From an uncultured Bacteroidales bacterium (GTDB lineage: Bacteria > Bacteroidota > Bacteroidia > Bacteroidales > WCHB1-69): DNA of 37,735 nucleotides. A program made the translations under genes and the position numbers. Location: the NCBI GenBank assembly GCA_905236885.1, contig CAJOQK010000087.1, forward strand, positions 1 to 37,735, read 5' to 3'. This document shows positions 1-6,291 of this stretch, one piece after another. The first letter of the stretch is position 1, and the number at the start of each line of letters is the position of its first letter. Under the pieces are notes generated by a model, which saw nothing but the letters and a program-made list of their open reading frames with translations, was not told where the DNA came from and did not search any database.

Positions 1-1
1 C

Positions 2-1072
2 AATGTGGCCGTAAATTCGCCAGTTGCAATAAACGTCACCGCCCTGCAACCCACCAACGCAACCTCCGACATCTTCTACTACCACACTAACCACCTTGGC
101 AGCACTGGCTTTGTAACCGACCAGAACCAAATCGTGACCCAAGGCTTCCTCTACGCTCCGTTCGGTGAAACCACCACTGAGTACAACACAACCTTCGGAA
201 ACGACATCATTCCCAAATACTCCTTCAACGCCAAGGAACTGGACGAAGAGACCGGCATGTACTACTACGAAGCACGCTACTACAAACCACCAGTGTTCAC
301 GAGCAGGGATGCGATGTTCGAAAAGTACTTCTGGATGACCCCGTATGCCTACTGTGCTAACAATCCGGTGAAATACGTGGACCCGGATGGGTGTGCTTCC
401 ATATTACCAGATCCCATAAAAAAGTCCATATCGAAAGCAATCACCACATCTGCTGAATATGCTCATGCTTTATATAACAGTGCTGCATCTATTGTACAAT
501 CTCATCCCCAATGGATTTCAAAGGTTAATCGTTCACTATCTTCAATAAAAAAAGGTGTAGAAAAAGTTACTGATATGAATCCAAAGACAATGGGATGGCT
601 TGATCTTACAAACATTTGGCTTTTTGAACTTGGAAACACAAGCGAATATACGTTTGGACCTGAAGCAAATACTACTAAACAGCTAATGAAGCAAGCAGGT
701 GTTGAACAGGCTCGTGAGACTGCACATAATAATATCAAAAATGGAAAGTTTGGTATTATAAATCATCCTTGGAGTTATGATACAGAGCAATTCTATGAAG
801 GAATGAGCGAAGGCAATGCAGTCACTTCATTTTTAGGGTCTTATACGACAACCGTTAACATTACTCCTGGAAAAAATGCTGGAGAATTTATTTTGAATTT
901 TGAAGTCAAGAATACCTCTAGTTGGGAGTCTGCTACCCGCTTACGAAAAGACAATGATGGTAATGGGAATCATGATGGTATTATTCCAAGTAAAGAAAGA
1001 GGGGTAGGGATTCATTTAGGTGGCAATCTCCGACAAACATGGAAATGGTCAGAACAATTCAGTGTTAACTAA
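2..1072 (+). CDS. Rhs-family polymorphic toxin, 3' part (5' end outside window)
   Basis: The reading frame is open from the window edge, so this is the C-terminal end of a larger Rhs/YD-repeat protein. The conserved core runs to about nt 391 and shows the usual Rhs core landmarks: NHLGST, GFLYAPFGE, KELDEETGMYYYEARYY, and the closing NPVKYVDPDG. About 226 residues follow, a variable tip with much more AT-rich DNA. In this family the core forms a shell and the tip is the released toxin. I do not recognise the tip. Visible traits are a WLFELGN segment, FGPEANTT, and a late RGVGIHLGGNLRQTWKW stretch. No HExxH or other catalytic signature is obvious. Two lipoprotein genes follow, 12 and 34 nt apart, and are the candidate immunity genes. 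That the tip is a toxin is inferred from architecture only. Confidence 0.85.
   Translation, partial: NVAVNSPVAINVTALQPTNATSDIFYYHTNHLGSTGFVTDQNQIVTQGFLYAPFGETTTEYNTTFGNDIIPKYSFNAKELDEETGMYYYEARYYKPPVFTSRDAMFEKYFWMTPYAYCANNPVKYVDPDGCASILPDPIKKSISKAITTSAEYAHALYNSAASIVQSHPQWISKVNRSLSSIKKGVEKVTDMNPKTMGWLDLTNIWLFELGNTSEYTFGPEANTTKQLMKQAGVEQARETAHNNIKNGKFGIINHPWSYDTEQFYEGMSEGNAVTSFLGSYTTTVNITPGKNAGEFILNFEVKNTSSWESATRLRKDNDGNGNHDGIIPSKERGVGIHLGGNLRQTWKWSEQFSVN
41..391 (+). repeat. Rhs core direct repeat, copy A
   Basis: This segment encodes the terminal Rhs core (HLGST through YVDPDG) and is repeated at 3073-3424 with many synonymous differences but the same protein. Sequence similarity stops abruptly just after the DPDG/DPSG codons, where the two tips begin. 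That is the pattern expected if tips are exchanged or displaced by recombination within the core. Confidence 0.85.
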
Positions 1073-1084
1073 TTAATTTAATAT

Positions 1085-1618
1085 ATGATGAAAACGATTA
1101 ATTATTTATTTTTATTAGTGATATTTTTTTCTGTTTCATGCAATTCTTCAACACCAAAAGAAAGTGGATGTAAATGCTTAAGTAATAGTAAACTTAAACT
1201 GACTGCAATAAATGATAATTGGACATGTAGTCATGATTATTATTACTCGGGTATTTATGAAGGAACTTACGATACAACGGGAAAACGTTTGTCCAGTGAT
1301 ATTTGGACACCTCCGATAGAAGGTAAATATCCCCACCATAAAGAGATAGTGTATTGTGATAGCTTTTTATTGGAAGAAGTTGATGTATATTATAGCCCAT
1401 GTTTGTACAATACTCTTGACGGACCTGTTAGAGAGATCTTATTTAAAAGATATGATTATTATATGCATCAATGGAGGTGTACCTACGAGCACGCAGTAAA
1501 ATTAGACTCAAAAAGGTATAAAGAACTGTATTTCTTTACTACAGATTTTATTACAAAAGAGGAGGCTGACACAATTGCAGATTCTTGGCTAAAAGTTGGT
1601 GTAATGGAAAGATTTTAG
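1085..1618 (+). CDS. Small lipoprotein, candidate immunity protein for the Rhs tip
   Basis: A 177-residue protein with a short basic start, a hydrophobic stretch and a lipobox ending FSVSC near residue 19, so it is probably a membrane-anchored lipoprotein facing the periplasm. The mature part holds CKCLS just after the anchor, several aromatic residues, and no motif I recognise. It begins 12 nt after the Rhs stop codon and shares the AT-rich composition of the toxin tip, so the two probably travelled together. An immunity role is inferred from position. A lipoprotein inhibitor would fit a tip that acts in the periplasm. The start is taken at the first of two adjacent ATGs. Confidence 0.7.
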   Translation: MMKTINYLFLLVIFFSVSCNSSTPKESGCKCLSNSKLKLTAINDNWTCSHDYYYSGIYEGTYDTTGKRLSSDIWTPPIEGKYPHHKEIVYCDSFLLEEVDVYYSPCLYNTLDGPVREILFKRYDYYMHQWRCTYEHAVKLDSKRYKELYFFTTDFITKEEADTIADSWLKVGVMERF

Positions 1619-1652
1619 ACTATAAAACAATAGACATTAAAATATGTGAATT

Positions 1653-2144
1653 ATGTTGAAAAAAAATATTATTTCAAATGTTTTGTATTTGTATATTATA
1701 GCCATTACTATATTATTCTTTTTCCTTTCGTGTTCCACGACATCTACCCGTTTGATATGTGGCAATTATTATTCTCAAGGAGAATATATTATAGAACGTA
1801 GCAATAAGGATGGATGGGAAGAAGGTCACTATTTATTAACAATAGATTCTTCAAACAATTTTGTATTGAAAAAGGTCAGTTGCATGGTAGGTACTTTATA
1901 TTCGGTGAGTTCAGGGTATTTGCAACAACAAGGTCGTGCTACGTATGCCTTGAATAACGTCAAAAAAGATTACCCTTATGGGGTTTTGGGCAACCCGTAT
2001 TATAATGAGAATAAATATCGGATTATTATCAAAAACAATGAAACAATAATTTTAAGGAAAGGTAAATGGAATACAATTTTAAAATATATTACACAAGACA
2101 GTATTCCTGAAAGTTTTGATTTTACAAAATTTGGATATGATTAA
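1653..2144 (+). CDS. Second small lipoprotein in the Rhs tip cluster
   Basis: A 163-residue protein with a hydrophobic N-terminus and a lipobox ending FFLSC near residue 27. The mature part is rich in tyrosine and asparagine with no recognised domain. It lies 34 nt after the first lipoprotein gene in the same direction and with the same AT-rich composition. It could be a second immunity protein, an immunity gene left over from an earlier tip, or a hitchhiker. The gene ends just before the repeat element that begins near 2150. Confidence 0.65.
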   Translation: MLKKNIISNVLYLYIIAITILFFFLSCSTTSTRLICGNYYSQGEYIIERSNKDGWEEGHYLLTIDSSNNFVLKKVSCMVGTLYSVSSGYLQQQGRATYALNNVKKDYPYGVLGNPYYNENKYRIIIKNNETIILRKGKWNTILKYITQDSIPESFDFTKFGYD

Positions 2145-2269
2145 ATCTGCCCCAAAATAAGCCGAGTATAATGGACACCGAAATTTGGACAGCAGTATTA
2201 ACATGAAACCATGTAGCGACATATTATTCACTTCCATCAAGCCATGGGCGGTGCAGGCCGCAGGACAGC

Positions 2270-2317
2270 CTTTTTGTAACTTTTTCTTTGAGCACACAAA
2301 GAAAAAGTTACAAAAAG
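2270..2317. repeat. Perfect 20-bp inverted repeat with 8-nt loop
   Basis: The left arm 2270-2289 (CTTTTTGTAACTTTTTCTTT) is exactly complementary to 2298-2317, with loop GAGCACAC between. The stem is AT-rich and symmetrical, so it could act as a bidirectional terminator or as the end structure of the surrounding repeat element. Confidence 0.85.
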
Positions 2318-2358
2318 AAAGTGTGCGGCAGGTGAAAAAAAGCCTATCCATGACGCTC

Positions 2359-2428
2359 ATTCCGTCTAAACGGCAAAACTCGTTCGGCTGCGCCTCACTC
2401 AGACAGTTGCCGTTCTTAACGCCGGAAT
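2359..2428. repeat. Imperfect inverted repeat, REP-like
   Basis: ATTCCG, AACGGCAA and AACT on the left pair with AGTT, GCCGTT and CGGAAT on the right, interrupted by a few unpaired bases. The loop contains TTCGGCTGCGCCTCACT. The structure belongs to the same non-coding element as the perfect hairpin at 2270-2317. Confidence 0.6.
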
Positions 2429-3072
2429 ATCGCGATGGATTACGTCTTTTTTTCAATGCCGACAATAAATTATGCGCATACATCAGAACCAATATTCCAA
2501 CGTCATCTCGTGAAATTTTGGCAAGTCGACGTCTTTTGAACGAAGCGAAGCGGAGTGAATGTAACCTTCTTTTTTTGTTGCCTTCGGCTAAGTTTGCCTG
2601 CGTTCGACAAAGCTCATGTAACCATGGCTTTGCACTCACTTTCGGCAAACAGTCTTTGTTTCGTTTCTTTCTTTTTTTTCAGGGAAAAGAAAAAAAGGAA
2701 AGAAATGAAAAGAAAAAAGCCTATTACGGCTACAACTCCGCCAACACCCGCACCTACAAGTTGAGTTTCCTCAATACGAACCAATGGGTGAACGGTCAGC
2801 CGCAGCCGCTGGATTTGCAATTGCAAAACGCCATGTATTATCCCAACGCTTATCTCAACTTCAACCACAGCGGGGAGTACACCAAGCATTATTACAATGG
2901 AGCGGAGCGCATTGCAAGCCGGTTGGGTGACAATACACAAATGATGGAGGCCACAAGCAACGACCGTCTTGACTGCCGTGTTTTGCGTGCGGAGGAGCTT
3001 ATGCGTGAGGGTATTCAGGAGCTTGTTTCGGAGGAGCAGCCTGTGGAATTCCACAGTATGCCTGACCCGAAC

Positions 3073-3424
3073 GCCCTCCAACCAACCATTGCAACCTCCG
3101 ACATCTTCTACTACCACACCAACCACCTCGGTTCCACAGCCTTTGTAACCGACCAGAACCAAACCGTGACCCAAGGTTTCCTCTATGCACCCTTTGGAGA
3201 AATCACCACAGAGTACAACGCTACCTTCGGAAACAACGTGCTTCCAAAGTACAGTTTCAACGCCAAGGAATTGGACGAAGAAACGGGAATGTACTATTAT
3301 GAGGCAAGATACTACAAACCGCCGGGTGTTCACGAGCAGGGATGCGATGTTTGAGAAATACTTTTGGATGACTCCGTATGCCTACTGTGCGAACAATCCC
3401 GTGAAGTATGTGGATCCGAGCGGA
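3073..3424 (+). repeat. Rhs core direct repeat, copy B
   Basis: This is the partner of 41-391. It is one base longer because of the extra G in the run at 3324-3326. Differences between copies are largely at third codon positions, which shows that both were once under coding selection. Confidence 0.85.
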
Positions 3425-3985
3425 AAAATTATAAGGTTTGCAAAAGGGACTACAAAAGAGCAGAAACAACAATTTTATCAAGCAGTCCGACATTTGGATG
3501 CTCATAATTGTGGAGGAAGATATGGTCAACTGAAAAATTCAAGAAATGTCTATACAATTGCTTTTACAGATAATATAAATGAAGTTAGTTTTAATTCGTC
3601 CAATAATACCATTACATGGGCACCAACATTAGGCCTTGAAACAGATAATAATGTTATTTTATCTCCAACGACAATTTTAAACCACGAAATGACACATGCA
3701 ACCCATTATGATGATGCAATTAATGCTTATTATGACAACTATTACAGAGGAAAAGAAGAAGCCATAAAAAAATACGAAGCTTATTTGAAATCTTTGTTGA
3801 TAGACGATAGCAACCCGTATGAATCTAAAGAGGAACAATCTGTGATACAAGGAATAGAACAAAGAACAGCTAAATTATTAGGAGAAATAGAAGAAGGACA
3901 AGTAACGCGAACCAATCATAATGGGACTTCCGTTCGAGTAGATAATCCCACCTCAAATAAAAAAATAAATAATGATGATTTATGA
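3185..3985 (+). CDS. Open frame carrying the M91-like metallopeptidase toxin tip
   Basis: This is the longest open frame that contains the second tip. Up to about 3326 it is out of frame with the Rhs core and probably not natural protein. From 3327 it reads VFTSRDAMFEKYFW and the core end DPSG. The tip of roughly 190 residues carries HEMTHATH (nt 3683-3706), a zinc-metallopeptidase HExxH, preceded by SPTTILN. With the GGRYGQLKNS and TITWAP segments this resembles Peptidase_M91 tips known from Rhs-type toxins. Internal ATGs at 3308 and 3344 could start a short product. As the sequence stands, the tip would not be fused to its carrier. Confidence 0.6.
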   Translation: MHPLEKSPQSTTLPSETTCFQSTVSTPRNWTKKRECTIMRQDTTNRRVFTSRDAMFEKYFWMTPYAYCANNPVKYVDPSGKIIRFAKGTTKEQKQQFYQAVRHLDAHNCGGRYGQLKNSRNVYTIAFTDNINEVSFNSSNNTITWAPTLGLETDNNVILSPTTILNHEMTHATHYDDAINAYYDNYYRGKEEAIKKYEAYLKSLLIDDSNPYESKEEQSVIQGIEQRTAKLLGEIEEGQVTRTNHNGTSVRVDNPTSNKKINNDDL

Positions 3986-4524
3986 AAACAAATATTATAA
4001 TATTATTATTGCTTTTTGTTGTTAATTTCGGTTTTGCACAAAAGGTAATTATCTATTTTGAATCTCCAAAACTAAGAGTTGTTGACGTTCCAACTTATCT
4101 TTTTCAAGGAGGAAATGACATTAATAGTATAGAAATAACAGATTCTATTTTTATTAATTATATGTCAAAGGTAATAGATGATATGGTAAAATGCGATTCA
4201 TCATGCTGCAAATCCAATATTTGGACATCTATGATTCAAATTGTGTACATTAAAAATCAATTTGAATATGATATTATAAATATGACACATGGGTTGTATG
4301 ATACTAATAATAAAGGACATTATTTAGATAATGGATGTTTGGAATTGAATGGAAAGATTATGAAATATATTGATGAATTCCAAGAAATAATTGACAATAT
4401 TGTTAATTTTCATATAGTAAATCCTAAATATAATGTTAACAATGGCATTTTTTTAAAGTCTATTATTAATGGAAAACGCTTTCATGTAATTCCATATCAT
4501 CCTCTTTTTCCTATTCAAAATTAG
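3982..4524 (+). CDS. Exported protein, candidate immunity protein for the metallopeptidase tip
   Basis: A 180-residue protein whose start overlaps the tip's stop codon as ATGA, implying translational coupling. It begins with a clear signal peptide (hydrophobic IIILLLLFVVNFGFAQ, likely cut after AQ) and has no lipobox cysteine, so it is probably soluble in the periplasm. It contains the cluster CDSSCCK. I recognise no domain. Toxin-then-immunity order and the 4-nt overlap are the classic arrangement. The immunity role is inferred. Confidence 0.7.
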   Translation: MKTNIIILLLLFVVNFGFAQKVIIYFESPKLRVVDVPTYLFQGGNDINSIEITDSIFINYMSKVIDDMVKCDSSCCKSNIWTSMIQIVYIKNQFEYDIINMTHGLYDTNNKGHYLDNGCLELNGKIMKYIDEFQEIIDNIVNFHIVNPKYNVNNGIFLKSIINGKRFHVIPYHPLFPIQN

Positions 4525-4669
4525 TTAACAACGCTTTTCTCTATTTTGAAACAGGACAGCATCCAGTTCGGTCGTAACTCCATAAGGGATTCCTTGCGCC
4601 TGATGATTTATGTGATAATTATAAAGTATTAATTCTCAAATAGTAATATTAATTTAAATTTCATTAAAA
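4525..4669. other. Short intergenic stretch with possible coding remnant
   Basis: No gene is evident. One plus-strand frame stays open from 4525 to a TAA at 4630-4632 and reads SILKQDSIQFGRNSIRD. Its base composition is richer than the AT-rich flanks. It may be the tail of a lost protein but has no start codon. The rest is AT-rich and may hold the promoter of the following lipoprotein pseudogene. Confidence 0.3.
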
Positions 4670-5155
4670 ATGGTATAATCAAACTTAAAAACAATTTTAA
4701 CCCTGGCAGTTATAGCACTGTTGGGTATTGGAACTTTCTCCTGCCAGAATGAGCCGGAAGAACCGGACAAGCCTGTTCAGGAACCGGATTTGGGCATAAA
4801 GGGCTTTGACGAAAACGGGGCGAGCTACGCCTATTTCTCCGTCTCACCCAGCAAGGTTGTCTTCTTCTCCCGTGGCAACCTGCAGTACCAGGCCTCCACC
4901 AACACATGGCGGTTCGCCCCGCACCAGTATGACTTCATCGGGGCGGACAACTTGGGAGCCGTGTTCCTGCCTGCAGCGGGCGAACGCTATGACGGCACAA
5001 AAGTAAGGGACTGCGGCGCAACTGGAAACTATTGGACAGTGTACACCGCCAACCGTCCGAAAACTGCCTATTACATGCATTTTTCCACCCAATCACCAGA
5101 TATTACCATAACAGCGAAATTTTACGGCTTCTCGGTGCGGCCTGTCTTCCCATAG
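4670..5155 (+). pseudogene. Decayed lipoprotein gene: early stop codon and internal deletion
   Basis: An ATG at 4670 is followed after one codon by TAA (4676-4678). Beyond it the same frame encodes a proper lipoprotein signal (TLAVIALLGIGTFSC) and a mature protein. That protein shows the KVVFFSRGNLQYQAST and WRFAPHQYDFIG segments typical of a Bacteroidales surface-protein family, then jumps directly to GAVFLPAAGERYDG and a GFSVRPVFP end. Family members that I remember have a long middle segment between these blocks, so an in-frame internal deletion is likely. Translation could restart at TTG 4721, but that would lose the signal peptide start. Confidence 0.65.
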
Positions 5156-5176
5156 CATTCATATTCACGGAACTAT

Positions 5177-5214
5177 AGGGGACTTCTATCTGGGACATCC
5201 CAAATTAGTCCCCT
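5177..5214. terminator. Nested hairpin between convergent genes
   Basis: AGGGGACT (5177-5184) pairs with AGTCCCCT (5207-5214). A smaller GGGA/TCCC hairpin sits inside at 5192-5201. It lies between the pseudogene's stop and the end of the minus-strand DUF4249 gene, so it is well placed as a bidirectional terminator. Confidence 0.65.
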
Positions 5215-5220
5215 TAATTT

Positions 5221-6282
5221 TCAGTTCTGCTTTTTCCTGTACGCCTTTTTATGGAAATGAAACACCTTCTGCGCGGAAACGCTGCCCACAATGCCATAGC
5301 CGTTCTTCACATTGCTGTGGGTTTGGATTGGTTCATAGAAGAATGACATTATGGGATCCTGCCTTTCGCTGTAGGTTGAATAATACCTGTACATATCGTT
5401 ATCCAGATGCAGCAGCTCCACATCAAAATCAACTTCATCCTCCCCTTCCGTGAAAGAGCCCGACATGGAAATTTCCATACTAATGGTATAGGACTTGCCA
5501 TTGAAGAGCCCATCGTCAAAAACGAAATTGGCTCCGTCAAACATATCTAAACCAATCCAATCCTGAATGATGGAGATTTTTCCAAAAGCTGGATCTTCAG
5601 AATAAAGATTGGCCCACCAGTCCGTATTATCCCCTAACCACCCGGAACCCGGAGTCAGACGCAACATATAATAATCTTTTTCAGGGGAGACATCGGTCAG
5701 GTTCAGCTGCAAATCAAAGGTATAATGACCATTGAAAATCATTGTGTCATATATTCTTGTTTGAACAAAGGAATCGGTCATGGAACAATTCGCACTTACC
5801 AGCGCTCCACCGCCCACTATCCTGTTCACCGCCTCCACGGTCTCAAATCCCGGGGCGGAGGCCACGATGCGCACAACATCCCCCTCCTGCAGCACCCTGT
5901 TGCTGGAAAAAAGCTTGCTGATATAAAAACCGTTTTTCACCTCCCCATTCTCAACATAATAGGAATTTGTAAACATAGTGTCGTTCGCCACATGAAGACC
6001 ACTGATTTCCATATCATTAACAAACAGTTTAACATTCAGTCCCTCCGGTGCGGAAGCATCAAAATTGGATTCCAAAAAGAAAACGCTCTTGCTCACCTTG
6101 AAACTGATTGTGTCGCCGCAAAACAAAAACGCGTTGAGCACTATCCGCGGATCGCTCTCCTCTCCCTTGAATTCCACATCTTTCCTACAGGATGACAGCA
6201 ACACGCAAAAAAGGCACAAACCCATGAACCAACACTCTCTTGTCCTCATCAGACCCTGTTTTATAATCGTATTATTCATCAT
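5221..6282 (-). CDS. DUF4249-family lipoprotein, TonB-receptor partner
   Basis: A 353-residue lipoprotein with lipobox VLLSSC and the anchor cysteine at about residue 32. The mature part starts with a beta-rich region (RIVLNAFLFCGDTISFKVSKS) typical of DUF4249, a family usually encoded beside TonB-dependent receptors and thought to assist uptake at the outer membrane. The gene starts 9 nt after the receptor's stop. A purine-rich AAGGGTGGA lies directly before the first ATG, which supports this start. It is the last gene of the operon, followed by the 5177-5214 hairpin. The transported substrate is unknown. Confidence 0.85.
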   Translation of the reverse strand: MMNNTIIKQGLMRTRECWFMGLCLFCVLLSSCRKDVEFKGEESDPRIVLNAFLFCGDTISFKVSKSVFFLESNFDASAPEGLNVKLFVNDMEISGLHVANDTMFTNSYYVENGEVKNGFYISKLFSSNRVLQEGDVVRIVASAPGFETVEAVNRIVGGGALVSANCSMTDSFVQTRIYDTMIFNGHYTFDLQLNLTDVSPEKDYYMLRLTPGSGWLGDNTDWWANLYSEDPAFGKISIIQDWIGLDMFDGANFVFDDGLFNGKSYTISMEISMSGSFTEGEDEVDFDVELLHLDNDMYRYYSTYSERQDPIMSFFYEPIQTHSNVKNGYGIVGSVSAQKVFHFHKKAYRKKQN

Positions 6283-6291
6283 TCCACCCTT

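Larger units (their letters stand above)
2150..2715. repeat. Hairpin-rich non-coding repeat element interrupting the second rhs copy
   Basis: No convincing protein is encoded here. Open frames cross it on both strands but have unnatural composition. It contains a perfect 20-bp inverted repeat (2270-2317), an imperfect inverted repeat around TTCGGCTGCGCCTC (2359-2428), and a T-rich/A-rich near-palindrome at about 2662-2704. The right edge is where recognisable Rhs protein sequence resumes (about 2716). The left edge is set by the preceding gene and is uncertain. It resembles a MITE-like or REP-like element of Bacteroidetes, or the remains of an insertion sequence. No transposase is present. 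Confidence 0.55.
2716..3985 (+). pseudogene. Displaced, truncated and frameshifted rhs copy with a metallopeptidase tip
   Basis: Rhs sequence starts abruptly at YYGYNSANTRTYKLS directly after the repeat element, with no start codon of its own, so the large N-terminal part is missing. It proceeds through HYYNGAERIASRLGD and the core repeated from copy A. At 3324-3326 there is GGG where copy A implies GG, and the frame then closes at 3354. The tip continues in the next frame. Read across the shift it gives the same PPVFTSRDAMFEKYFW as copy A. This fits an orphan tip module stored behind the active rhs gene, a common arrangement in Rhs loci. A single-base sequencing error cannot be excluded. Confidence 0.75.

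Noticed and set aside
2150..2205. Possible insertion-sequence terminus (GGACACC and TTTGGACAGC near the left edge of the repeat element)
   Set aside because: It is suggestive of an IS end, but no matching second end or transposase is visible, so it is not called as an IS.
2185..2715. N-terminal extension of the second rhs frame into the repeat element
   Set aside because: The frame happens to stay open, but the residues derive from inverted repeats and look nothing like Rhs. Real similarity begins near 2716.
2079..3333. Minus-strand open frames across the repeat element and second rhs copy
   Set aside because: They run through hairpins and antisense to the Rhs core. Their residue content follows the homopolymer runs, not a protein family.
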